DNA of 18,694 nucleotides from Zancudomyces culisetae (lineage: Eukaryota > Kickxellomycota > Harpellomycetes > Harpellales > Legeriomycetaceae): contig LSSK01000168.1 in assembly GCA_001969505.1 (NCBI GenBank), positions 35,225-53,918 on the forward strand, given 5' to 3'. Under the pieces are notes generated by a model. It was given only the letters and a program-made list of their open reading frames with translations. It was not told the DNA's origin and searched no databases. The position numbers and the translations under genes were made by a program. Each line of letters starts with the position of its first letter. Position 1 is the first letter of the stretch. Of the stretch, positions 8,689 through 18,247 are shown piece by piece.

Positions 8689-11145
8689 ACAGGTAGTGGT
8701 AGCATTTAGAGGTTTTTGTTTATATTGTATTTTTCACAGTAGTCGCTACTACGGTTACTATTGATTTATATTGGGATTGACATGCTTTAACATCCGCATA
8801 CTTCGATTTTGATATATTCGGTCCTCACCCTTCCCCATAGACCTGTAGTAGTGATTACCTTTATTAATTAGCCATTTAAGATCAATATTTTAACACTACT
8901 GATCTTAAGCATATAAGCCTCAGGAAAAAAAATATTCCCTCGAAACAAAAGTGGCATTTTTGATATGTCACAGTAGAGATCATTCTTGTACTACCTGACA
9001 TCTGTACTTTTAAACAGGCCTTTTTTCAAGTGAAACGGGGGAGAGGCGGGGGGGGGTATGTACTGTTAGATGATTTGGTGATTGCGTGGGCTCTATATTG
9101 GGATACCTGCAATGATCTGGAATTAATAGGATGTTTTGCTTGGATTAGAGCACAATTGCATTTTTGGACACTAGTAAAAGTAGTATTTTGTATTTCTGTA
9201 CTATTTTGTAAAGATGCTCCGATTATCTACCACTATCACATAAAAAAGATAATAGAAAACCTGGGGCGGAGATTTTTCCATAGTTAGCTGAGTCAGGGCA
9301 CCTGTTTTGAATGTTGTGTTTAACATCAAAAAAGATATTTTTAAAGATACATGATGCATGTGTTGAGTTGCAAAAGTATTTCGCTTTAAAGCTAAAGTCG
9401 AGCTGTATTAGGCTGGTATACGTTTTAGAAGGCAGTGATGGTGATATATTTTTCTAGAGGTGATTCACGCTTGTGTATCATGGCCAGATCCCAATACAAG
9501 GAGAGCAGCGGCTAGGAGGGCGTCTGACCTGATTTCAACTATTTTCTTAATTGATCAAATGTTATGCTCAAGAATCTCGGTAGTGATAGGCGATTAACTT
9601 AGCTCCGTCTACATTCTGCTACCTTGAGCGAAACAAGTGGATCATACTTGTGAGCTATAAATCAACCAAGTAATTGCGAATAAAATGAAAACATTTTGGG
9701 TATTTTTATGCGGGGTATAGAAAAACCGTGTATATGACCTAGCACCATACCTAATAAAACCTATCCCCTTTTATGTGGGATGAGATGTTTGGAAAAGGTC
9801 TCAAAAGTAAAGGCTACAGCACCAGTAATCTCTCAATTTTTTGGGCTTTGGGTGATTTTTGGTCTAGATTCGGGCGGCGATTCAAAATAAACGGTATATC
9901 TTGCTTTTGGAGTCAAATCACTGCTACAAAAAATCTGTGGGTTTTTCAGTGAGTATAATTAACATCAAAAAGCTATAACAATTGGGGACTGGGGCTACAA
10001 TACAATTTCTTCAAATATTCTATCATTGTATAGATAAAATACAAATCTGATTGTTTGTAAAAAGGGGATAAACTGCATTTGAGAATAATGAAATATTTAT
10101 TTTTTAAAAAACCCAAGCTGTAAACAATTAACTTCAGGTTTTGTAGCTATAAAGAGCCCTCGATTTTGTGAGTTTAGAAACAAAACAAAATAAGTTGACA
10201 AATCATTAACAAGTTATATGCTCAATATTGAAGATATAATACACACATAGGTAAATATATTGGAGTGAGTGGGTTAAAAGTACAAGTTAGTCAGCCCTAC
10301 AAGCACTAAAATATGAAATCACCCAATGAATGCACCATTCAAAGTGTGCACTAAATGGGCAACCAAGTGGATTTAGTTGTTTGCATATAGTGAATGCGGA
10401 TGCGTGGTCAATATCCGATTCAAATGGAAATTAAATAGCTACCATCTATCCAACTGGGTATACATAGCAAAAAACAAAAGTGTATATGAAGTAATCCAGT
10501 TTACCAACAGACATTAACAAATAAGTTGTAATTAATTAATTAAAAGTAAACAAGCAAGCAAAGGTGCAAAGGTGCAAAATGGTTTTTATCAACAAAACAA
10601 ACAACACCAATATTTTAAAGAAGTTAAAATAATAAAATTAGCCTCATTGATGCAATGGTAAATAAAAATAGCAGCATTGTACTTTTGCGATGTTGTGGAA
10701 GTTGGTGCTAATAAAGTCATAATCTGAGCTTAAAAATAAAAACACCTCTGTTATATACAATAGTATATTATAATATAGCTTAATTTTTGCTTTTGACTAA
10801 AAAGATAAAAGATCTTAGATACATGCGATTTCTGTTAGTGGTAAGGCTCAGTAGCGAAAAATCACGGCCTAAAAACATATATCTAATCTGAGCTAAGAGT
10901 TAGCTCAATAAAAAAAACAAGAACAGCAGCAAAAGCAAAAAGCAAAAAAGAAAGCACGTCTATAGAAGCGTGTACGAAATCAATATACCTATCCATTGTA
11001 AAAACGCCTATTTTCCAAGTAAACAAGCATTATACGGTTATTGGGCTTGAAATACATCTATCTTGTGGAAAAGACTATAGGGGGTTATGATGAAAATACG
11101 TGAACATTTATCTTTAGTGTAGAGTCAAAAAAATATATAGAAAGG
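8689..11145. other. Long intergenic region upstream of the Bem3-like gene
   Basis: This 2.46-kb stretch has no convincing gene, although its neighbours lie only 0.3-0.6 kb apart. It holds a G-rich tract (9037-9056), a GC-richer island at about 9455-9660 with nested inverted repeats, a short duplicated AAGGTGC unit near 10560, and a perfect 8-bp hairpin at 10889-10907. The open frame at 9030-9287 runs out of the G-tract and resembles no family. I found no match by eye to spliceosomal RNAs, U3, 5S, SRP or RNase P RNA. The right part is expected to hold the promoter and 5' leader of the downstream gene. Confidence 0.5.
9552..9644. other. Nested inverted repeats, candidate structured RNA
   Basis: Four successive complementary segments enclose each other: 9552-9556 with 9640-9644 (TGATC/GATCA), 9566-9571 with 9624-9629 (GCTCAA/TTGAGC), 9579-9583 with 9619-9623 (GGTAG/CTACC), and 9587-9592 with 9606-9611 (TAGGCG/CGTCTA, one G-U). 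That is 22 pairs in one arm, with internal loops. The segment lies in the GC-richest part of an AT-rich spacer, which is often a sign of RNA genes. Strand, ends and family are unknown, and chance pairing has not been excluded. Confidence 0.25.
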
Positions 11146-14100
11146 ATGAAAGATATAATAGATATACTAAAGGAGGAGGCAAAACTAATTGAGGATAATG
11201 GCAAATTGAGTAAACCCAATGATATAAAAAACCGAGATCTTTTAGACTCCAAAATTAAGCCTACAGCTTACAAGGAAGACGTATTGCAAGACGAGCAGTC
11301 CAATAAGGACAACCAATGGCAAAATGAACTGTATAAAAGTAATACATATGCTTATGGAATGGATTATGATGAAGACCCCGAGTGTGATGCAGACGTGGGC
11401 AGTGAAGATGTATGTGGAGTATACAAGAATGGTGGGTTATTTTTTAACAAAAAATCGCAGCTACTAAACGCAGGTGAAACCCCAGATTCGATTATTCAAA
11501 TGGTTTGTTTGGAAGAAACTGATGATCCAAAAGAGGAGCAGACAGACTCAGTAACAGGACAGCATGGCCAAAGCTTAAAATGGTATAACAGCCACAATCA
11601 CGATAGTTCAAAAGACCAAAGCGGATCGTTATCGAGTTATGAAGTAGAGCTCTTCAATAGTCAAATCGAAAGTCTTGGGAGTGCATCTGAGCGTGCAATA
11701 ATCCGTGATAACGAATCATTTACTCGCGACATCGATTCAACTTATAGTTTAAAGATAGACCAATGGGTTAGTGGACCAGAAAAAAATGGTAGTAGTATTA
11801 GTAACAATAATTCAGCTTTACCAGAAAATGAAAAAAATGCTTCAGAATACGAGGCGAGTTTGCTCTCCGAGCAGCAAACCGAGAATAACCTTGAAATGGT
11901 TGAAAAAGATTCATTAAGAAATATAGCAAGAAAGCAGGATGACAATACAAGGAAGGTAGCATTGAAAAGCGGTCTAAATGATTCCATGTTAAATGCGAAT
12001 AAAAGTATTTTGGGGGAACTAGTATCTCATAAGGGTAGTGTGACTTCTTTGGCTAAAGGTGTGAATTCGTTGATCCAATTTACAGGATCCAATGCGCCAA
12101 CAAGACCTATAAAAAAGGGCGACATGATTAATATGTTGTATACTAAAAACAGTAGTAATCTTAGTATTAACCTTGTTCCCGGCAAAAAAGTATACAAGAA
12201 CGATCAGAGCTCCACTTCTCAATACTCCAAACAGCCAAGCAACATACAAGAAAGCGAACTAGGTGTTGCAGATAAATCGGCTAGGGTAGCGACTTATAGC
12301 AATACAGGTATGACGATACCTGGTAGTAGGATGGATGTCAAAGCAGGCAAAGAGAAATCGACGTTCAGAAACACAAGGTTCTATAAGTTAAGAGTTGAAG
12401 ATCGCATGCTGCTTTTGAGTTTATTTTATTTTGATGTATCGATAAACATATCCAGAAAGCGAGTGAAGACAACCAAAGATGGCAAAATGTCAGCAAATTA
12501 CCTTATTACGGTCACAAAAGAAAACAAAGAGACAACATCTAAACAAAAAGAAAGGCAAGAAAGCCAAAGCCAAGTGGATAAATTGTGGCACATTGAAAAA
12601 TCGTATGAGGATTTTCAGTTTTTGATGTTGCATGTAAAAAATAAACTGGGTGGCGGAAACAGTGCTAGCGGCAACAGCTATATACTTCCAATTGAGCTTC
12701 CTCGGATATATGAATTTGTCACCAACGATCCGAAAAAGAGTATGCAGTTAAAAAACAAATTAGAAGAAATAATTAAAGAATATCTAACAACAAACACAGA
12801 AACACGCTACGAGGTCTTGGCCTTTTTGTCGAGCGATTTGGTTGCCAACATTAACGAGCCCAAGCATATTTTGCTTGGACGAAAAGAAGGATATCTAGTG
12901 AAAAAGGGTAAAAACTTTGGAAGATGGGTAAAAAGATATTATATGTGTAATATTTCGCAGTTTGCAATGGAGTACTACGATAAGTCGGGTGGGAAAATGC
13001 TGGGGAAAATACTTTTGAGTAACGCAGTTATTTATAGTGACTCGTCAAACTTTGGCAAAAAAAAGTCGAATAGCTCGTACTTTGACAGGAAGAACTTCTG
13101 CAAAAATGCGTTTTGTGTAGAAGAGAAGCTGGTAAGCGGCAAATCCAGCTTCCATGTGTTTTGGGCCGATTCAGACCAAGAGCATAGTGAATGGGTGGTA
13201 TGTCTGGAATACATAGTCAATGTTATAAGGTTTGGGCAGCAACAGGCTGAATCTACAGTTGATAGGTATATTAGCCAAGTTGAAGGGGATGGTGCTGAAA
13301 AAAAATACATGCCACTTTTAGCCGATTTATATCTTAAAAAGCTTCCACATAACAACATAAAAGCAACACAAACACAGTTGCTACCAACAAAATACAGTGA
13401 GCAAGCCTCAAATGATAGCTCTTTTTTTGGTTCAGACAAAAAGAACTCGTTTCAAAGCGGCTTAAAGGACACTCAATCAGGCTCTGTAAAAACACAAACA
13501 TTAAGCAAAGCTACAAGTACAAATGAATTATACCGCGGCGTATGTAATGGGCTTACCAAGCATTTCAGCAAATCAGCCGCTGAATTTAGTGGTAAAAGTA
13601 GTCATTCGAAGATAAGCTCAGTAGAAAATGTGGAAAGCACTGCAACCAAGCGATCCGAAATGCAACTTCATATGGATGATGGAAACTATAATTTATCTAG
13701 TGAGACCAGAGATATGGATACAAACTCGACGTATGCCAAGGCCTCGGTGTTATCCAAGAGTTCAGAAACTGAACATGCAGGAAACACTAGCTATCCAAAT
13801 GAATCTAACCTTAGCGAACCTAAAAACTCCTCACGTTCTCCTGCGGAAACGAGCGAAACAAAAAATTTGGGTACTAGTATTAGTGCTGAAAAAATTGTAT
13901 GCACACCAATACCAGGAACAGACGCTTCCATGGTGAGTCCGGCTGAATTTCAAAAACCAAAAAATCCCAGCCAAATAGATCAGGATAAGAATAATCAATT
14001 TTCAGAGCCCACAACAAACATCAGCAGTAAAGAAAAGCTGGTAGATAACAGCTACAAAGATAACAAGGAGGATGTTGCCGATACCGTTCGCCTCTTTAAA

Positions 14101-17100
14101 AAAATGGATTTAACGAGAATTAGTGCATATGAAATGTTCTTGTTCAAAGACACAACCAAAATATCATACGATGTACTAAAGACACCTATGCAGCAGAACA
14201 TGCACCAGAATGATACAGGGACAAACAAACGCACAGAAAAGTATGATACTTCCTTTTTAATCAGTGGTAATTCCTCTAATAACGGTCCTGGTGGGAAGCC
14301 TTCAAAAGAACTGCTTAACAAACATAGCAGAGTTTTTGGGTTGGGAAGTAGGATGCTAAAGTTTGGTGCCAAACTAAAAAGCAGTGGTCAATTGCTTTTC
14401 AAGTACAACAGTTCAAACTCATTGAAGACATGTTTGTCGAAACCAGGTATGCGGCGCTCAAGTTCTGGATCAACTGAAAACTCGAACAAGTTAGTGGCTG
14501 GCGTTTTTGGAGTAGAGTTTGGCATTGCTGCAGAAAAAACAAAAATAAGGAGCGATTATAATATTCCAGCCATTGTATATAGATGTATTGAATACCTTGA
14601 TGAAAATAGAGTTGTTTTTGAAAAAGATATTTATTTAGCAGAGGGGGATCCCAATGAGGTCAAAGAGTTGACGGATCAGTTCAATATCCTTAAAGACTAC
14701 AATCTGCTACACTCGCCTTCAGTATACAAAAACCACAGTGTTGCTAACGTACTTAAACAGTATCTACGATCTCTTCCCGAGAATATCCTAACAATACCAC
14801 TTTTGCAAGACTTCGCTGATCTACAAACTCTTACTTCCAGAACAGAACGTGTAGAAAAGTGTGGAAAGCTACTCCAAAGTTTACCTATTTCCAACTTTAC
14901 TCTTCTTAGAGCCCTTTTGGGGCACTTGATACGAATAGTGCTAAACAACACCGTTAACAACATGACTTTGCGGAAAATGTCAAATATTATTTCGCCAATA
15001 TTGAGGATTCCCGTATTTCTATTTGTGCTATTTGCTGTGGAGTACAAATACCTTTTCAATATTGGAAAGAGTGGCAGTCCCTCCCCAACGATACCCGATC
15101 CCTTACCTCCGGAATATTTTTCAGAAAAGTTACAGCAGGAAAATGGTAATAGAAATGTTCGTATTTCTGGAATAAAGAGAAGTTTCATAGTCGATGGACC
15201 ACTTCCAGATGAATACAAACCATCTAAAGCTCTCAAATTTGAAAGTACAAACAAAGACAACATAGGTGTAGAGATTGAAATTAGAAATAAAAACCAGGAC
15301 ACCGCTTCGATATCAACCAATCTGCTTAATTCTAGTGAAAACGAACCGCATGAAGTAAATTTTTCCGAAATACTACCCTCAGCTCATGGAGGTACTGATC
15401 CTACAAAACTTTCTAAAATCGAACCCTATTTACACTCGAAGATTCGACTAAAAAGACCTGTGGCAAAAAGTTTAAGTAATAGCCCGAATGACGCTGGTGT
15501 ACGTGTTGAAAAACCTCTTCGTACAATAAAGTCACATGATGTGGATATCTCCAATGTGCCATACAATGTTTCAGACCTTCAGCCATCATTTGCAGCAGAA
15601 ATGACAAAAAGAAACTTGGATAGTGTTGGGGAGCTCAAGAATTCACAGCGTATAAACGATTCGATATCTATTAGTGAAGTTTCGAGTGTAAATAAAACGC
15701 ATGACTATTTTTCAGATGCAAATATACCATTCTCTTCAAACGATAATATCTTTTCAAACTCTGGTAGCCCATTTGACACAAATTCAAATTTGTATATTTG
15801 CGACAACATTAACATGAACTCCAAGCTTCCAAAAGGCAACATGGGAAATCACTTTGCAAAAAAAACTGGAAATCTGCTTTTAAAACTGACTACATATAAA
15901 GAAACAGCTCCCAACACAAATGAAAGCAATGAGAAGTATGTGGCAATTTCTGAAAATTATATCGACTCTATTGATGCTTCCTTTGGCTCTGATCCCCGGA
16001 TGCCACTGTTCCGTAGCCCTCGTCATGATACAACCTCCACAAATTCTGGTTATGCCTTTCCCTCTTCAAAACACAATATGAAAGTTAATCAGTTAGAAAT
16101 ATCAGATACCGAGTATTTTGAGCAATTGAATATTGAAGAAATGGTAAAACCTACAAGCTTAAGTATTTCCGATTCTCTTTCTAGAACAGAAGACCAAAAA
16201 CTATCACCGAAATTCCATCATAAACTAAACACCAACACCGCAGGCAGACGATCTCGATCCTTTACGGAAAGCGAGAATCTCCATAATACTGACAACCACA
16301 TTTCAGTGAAACTTCCTAGAGACAGTTACGATTTTATGAGAGAGTCGTGCATAGATGATTTGGACCTTTTAGACGGAGTCTCCGGTGTTAAAACCTACCC
16401 GCGTAATGAATTTTATAACCAAAGCCTAAATATGAGTGAGTTTTCCACTGCTGGAAAGCTGGCTGGAAACATAAACAGTTCAAGCATAGATGAAGTAGAT
16501 GTCTTTGGATTGGAAGTGTTGGATTTTAACAAGGAATACATTAGTACTAATACTACAAGCCGCGCTGAGGCACATAGGCCCAATACTCAAGATAACAAGC
16601 ATCTACAATCCACCACCTTTAAAAAAGCAGCCGAACAATCACTTCGCAAAGATAGTATCAATTTGGGCTTAAACCTTGACTTTAGCTACGGATTTGATTC
16701 CTGCCTAAACCTGAACAAAAAGTTCCCTACCCTCCTTGATGATGACATTGCTGAAACTTGCTTTGCTTCAGACATATCACATCACTTGGAAAAATCACTA
16801 AACTCACCAAATCCATTGGATTCTCAGCCTTCGCAATTTCATAATGTCAAATCAGTCCAGGGATTAGCTCCAGATTCAAAGTCGTTCCTGGACTCCACTA
16901 CTCTAAGTCCTATTAACTTGCCTAAAAAAGATGTTATTAGTGACATACGCTTTAGTATCCACGAATTAAACCTTGATTTCACTATAGAAAGCCCCGAACC
17001 TAAAAGCAGATCTCATAAGAGACAAGAAGATACCCACTCTCATCATAGCCGCGGTAGCAACCACGGCACCCAATATCTTTCCAACAACCACAACGAGCAA

Positions 17101-17331
17101 AAAACGTTGGATGATACTTTTACCAATATTAGAACTACCTTTGACTCGACAGATCAAAGCCAATACCCTGAATATACTAGCACACCCAGACGCAACCTAA
17201 ATAAAATTAAAACATCTAGACCCGATAAAACCCCACTCCTACACAGCAAACCAAGCAATCCTATCTTTTTAGATAGCTCGCAGAATACCAGCATTCGCAC
17301 TGGAAAGCTTTTGAAGTTAGGAAGTAGATAA
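11146..17331 (+). CDS. BEM3: Bem3-like PX-PH-RhoGAP protein with degenerate GAP site
   Basis: The 2061-residue intronless protein has the Bem3 order of domains. Bem3 is a Cdc42 GTPase-activating protein at polarity sites. After about 400 residues of low-complexity Ser/Asn/Lys-rich sequence comes a PX domain (about 412-560: LWHIEKSYEDFQFLM, then ILPIELP) with an extra Lys/Glu/Ser/Gln-rich loop. A PH domain follows (about 579-693: KEGYLVKKGKNFGRWVKRYY to the C-terminal helix Trp683). After about 430 more disordered residues comes the RhoGAP domain (about 1120-1310: VFGVEFG, NIPAIVYRCIEYLDENR, VLKQYLRSLPENI, NNMTLRKMSNIISPILRIP). The catalytic arginine of the GIFRxSG motif is Leu1164 (DIYLAEG), and the conserved Asn of the NLAxxFxP motif is Lys1277, while Lys1204 and Arg1208 remain. 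Catalysis is therefore doubtful. A further 750-residue disordered tail, absent from yeast Bem3, holds a repeated LNLDF motif (1842-1846, 1941-1945) and a Cdk-type TPRR site (Thr2013). ATG 11146 is the first after an in-frame TGA at 11101. Confidence 0.9.
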   Translation: MKDIIDILKEEAKLIEDNGKLSKPNDIKNRDLLDSKIKPTAYKEDVLQDEQSNKDNQWQNELYKSNTYAYGMDYDEDPECDADVGSEDVCGVYKNGGLFFNKKSQLLNAGETPDSIIQMVCLEETDDPKEEQTDSVTGQHGQSLKWYNSHNHDSSKDQSGSLSSYEVELFNSQIESLGSASERAIIRDNESFTRDIDSTYSLKIDQWVSGPEKNGSSISNNNSALPENEKNASEYEASLLSEQQTENNLEMVEKDSLRNIARKQDDNTRKVALKSGLNDSMLNANKSILGELVSHKGSVTSLAKGVNSLIQFTGSNAPTRPIKKGDMINMLYTKNSSNLSINLVPGKKVYKNDQSSTSQYSKQPSNIQESELGVADKSARVATYSNTGMTIPGSRMDVKAGKEKSTFRNTRFYKLRVEDRMLLLSLFYFDVSINISRKRVKTTKDGKMSANYLITVTKENKETTSKQKERQESQSQVDKLWHIEKSYEDFQFLMLHVKNKLGGGNSASGNSYILPIELPRIYEFVTNDPKKSMQLKNKLEEIIKEYLTTNTETRYEVLAFLSSDLVANINEPKHILLGRKEGYLVKKGKNFGRWVKRYYMCNISQFAMEYYDKSGGKMLGKILLSNAVIYSDSSNFGKKKSNSSYFDRKNFCKNAFCVEEKLVSGKSSFHVFWADSDQEHSEWVVCLEYIVNVIRFGQQQAESTVDRYISQVEGDGAEKKYMPLLADLYLKKLPHNNIKATQTQLLPTKYSEQASNDSSFFGSDKKNSFQSGLKDTQSGSVKTQTLSKATSTNELYRGVCNGLTKHFSKSAAEFSGKSSHSKISSVENVESTATKRSEMQLHMDDGNYNLSSETRDMDTNSTYAKASVLSKSSETEHAGNTSYPNESNLSEPKNSSRSPAETSETKNLGTSISAEKIVCTPIPGTDASMVSPAEFQKPKNPSQIDQDKNNQFSEPTTNISSKEKLVDNSYKDNKEDVADTVRLFKKMDLTRISAYEMFLFKDTTKISYDVLKTPMQQNMHQNDTGTNKRTEKYDTSFLISGNSSNNGPGGKPSKELLNKHSRVFGLGSRMLKFGAKLKSSGQLLFKYNSSNSLKTCLSKPGMRRSSSGSTENSNKLVAGVFGVEFGIAAEKTKIRSDYNIPAIVYRCIEYLDENRVVFEKDIYLAEGDPNEVKELTDQFNILKDYNLLHSPSVYKNHSVANVLKQYLRSLPENILTIPLLQDFADLQTLTSRTERVEKCGKLLQSLPISNFTLLRALLGHLIRIVLNNTVNNMTLRKMSNIISPILRIPVFLFVLFAVEYKYLFNIGKSGSPSPTIPDPLPPEYFSEKLQQENGNRNVRISGIKRSFIVDGPLPDEYKPSKALKFESTNKDNIGVEIEIRNKNQDTASISTNLLNSSENEPHEVNFSEILPSAHGGTDPTKLSKIEPYLHSKIRLKRPVAKSLSNSPNDAGVRVEKPLRTIKSHDVDISNVPYNVSDLQPSFAAEMTKRNLDSVGELKNSQRINDSISISEVSSVNKTHDYFSDANIPFSSNDNIFSNSGSPFDTNSNLYICDNINMNSKLPKGNMGNHFAKKTGNLLLKLTTYKETAPNTNESNEKYVAISENYIDSIDASFGSDPRMPLFRSPRHDTTSTNSGYAFPSSKHNMKVNQLEISDTEYFEQLNIEEMVKPTSLSISDSLSRTEDQKLSPKFHHKLNTNTAGRRSRSFTESENLHNTDNHISVKLPRDSYDFMRESCIDDLDLLDGVSGVKTYPRNEFYNQSLNMSEFSTAGKLAGNINSSSIDEVDVFGLEVLDFNKEYISTNTTSRAEAHRPNTQDNKHLQSTTFKKAAEQSLRKDSINLGLNLDFSYGFDSCLNLNKKFPTLLDDDIAETCFASDISHHLEKSLNSPNPLDSQPSQFHNVKSVQGLAPDSKSFLDSTTLSPINLPKKDVISDIRFSIHELNLDFTIESPEPKSRSHKRQEDTHSHHSRGSNHGTQYLSNNHNEQKTLDDTFTNIRTTFDSTDQSQYPEYTSTPRRNLNKIKTSRPDKTPLLHSKPSNPIFLDSSQNTSIRTGKLLKLGSR

Positions 17332-18163
17332 TATCTGTTTGATTTTCTTTTTTTTTGAATTGTTGATTAATCCTACTTTCAAGTTTTTCCAATACACCAT
17401 GAATGCATTAAATAGTAATACTGATTTTAGTGTATTTAAATTACAGTAAAGTTGGTAAGTTGTAAAAATGTATAGCATAAAGTAATATGTACTTGTGGTG
17501 CAAGAAGTATAATCTACTTTGTATTTAAAACAGTGTGTGAAAGCAACTCAAGATGCTGTTGCATTTATTCTCTTACCAAGCTCAAGAGTGCATGGTCATG
17601 ACTTGTGATAAAAAATACAAAGATTTTAGGATAATAATAAAAAAGAGTTCTTTATATCACGATTAGCAAAATCTGTACAATCAGTACTAACTAATAGTAT
17701 AATTGGTATGGAATTTCAACTTTCCAGTCCTATTACTGCTAAAATACAAACTTGACAATATTGTATTGAGTGTGATAGCTCGCCTGAGCATCCTTTGATG
17801 TAAAACGTAATAAGATAACAGCTCATGGTCATCATAGTGGTCATAATTGAGCGGACATGACGCGGGATGAGTTAACGAGAAAGAGATTACACAAACCTTC
17901 ATTATGCGACGCAATAAAATAATGCTTGAAATAAGATACTTGTGTGTTATTGGCTAGTTTTTCTTGAAAGTTTTTAGGCCATGTTAATTAACTTCCATGT
18001 ATATGGGCAGTTTATTTTAAGTATTAAATATATTTCTAGCCTTTAGCTTTATAAATGTTTATATTGATCTTGTATCCAATAGCTACAATAAAAACAGATT
18101 AATAATATTTTTACTATAAAAAAATAAAATATAAAATTAATTTTTAAATTTTGCAAAAAAAAC
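17332..18163. other. Intergenic region between Bem3-like gene and tRNA-Asn
   Basis: This 832-nt AT-rich stretch starts with a T-run soon after the stop codon and includes an AATAAA at 17636-17641, about 305 nt downstream, as one possible poly(A) signal. A 75-codon minus-strand frame (17687-17914) has no motif and is not called. The last 50 nt before the tRNA are almost pure A/T, typical upstream of tRNA genes. Confidence 0.5.
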
Positions 18164-18237
18164 GCTTCCATGGCGCAATTGGTTAGCGCGTCTGACTGTT
18201 AATCAGGAGGTTGCTAGTTCAAGCCTAGCTGGGAGCG
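18164..18237 (+). tRNA. tRNA-Asn (anticodon GUU)
   Basis: A complete cloverleaf folds by hand. The acceptor stem is 18164-18170 with 18230-18236 (7 pairs, one G-U); the D arm is GCGC/GCGC at 18173-18189; the anticodon stem is 18191-18195 with 18203-18207. The anticodon loop 18196-18202 reads CTGTTAA, with GTT at 18198-18200. A 5-nt variable region (18208-18212) and the T arm GCTAG/CTAGC around TTCAAGC follow, with G18237 as discriminator base. The internal A box (TGGCGCAATTGG, 18171-18182) and B box (GTTCAAGCC, 18217-18225) fit the RNA polymerase III consensus. There is no intron, and CCA is not encoded, as in eukaryotes. Confidence 0.97.
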
Positions 18238-18241
18238 TGTC

Positions 18242-18247
18242 TTTTTT
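18242..18247 (+). terminator. RNA polymerase III oligo-T terminator
   Basis: A run of six T residues begins 4 nt after the tRNA discriminator base, the expected Pol III stop signal. Confidence 0.8.

Noticed and set aside
8876-8908. 9-bp perfect inverted repeat TTAAGATCA/TGATCTTAA with a 15-nt loop
   Set aside because: About one such repeat is expected by chance in a window of this size, and nothing nearby suggests a function.
9030-9287. 85-codon plus-strand open frame
   Set aside because: It begins in a G-run that gives artificial Gly/Arg codons, has no family motif and no partner exons I could find; length is within chance expectation.
9470-9540. Possible retrotransposon or 5S-like fragment in the GC-richer island
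   Set aside because: No reverse transcriptase motifs, terminal repeats or 5S signature could be seen; kept only as a candidate structured-RNA region.
10525-10545. Tandem AATT tract near the Bem3-like promoter
   Set aside because: Simple AT-rich sequence, common throughout this window.
14697-15320. 207-codon minus-strand open frame
   Set aside because: Antisense shadow of the RhoGAP coding region; no independent motif.
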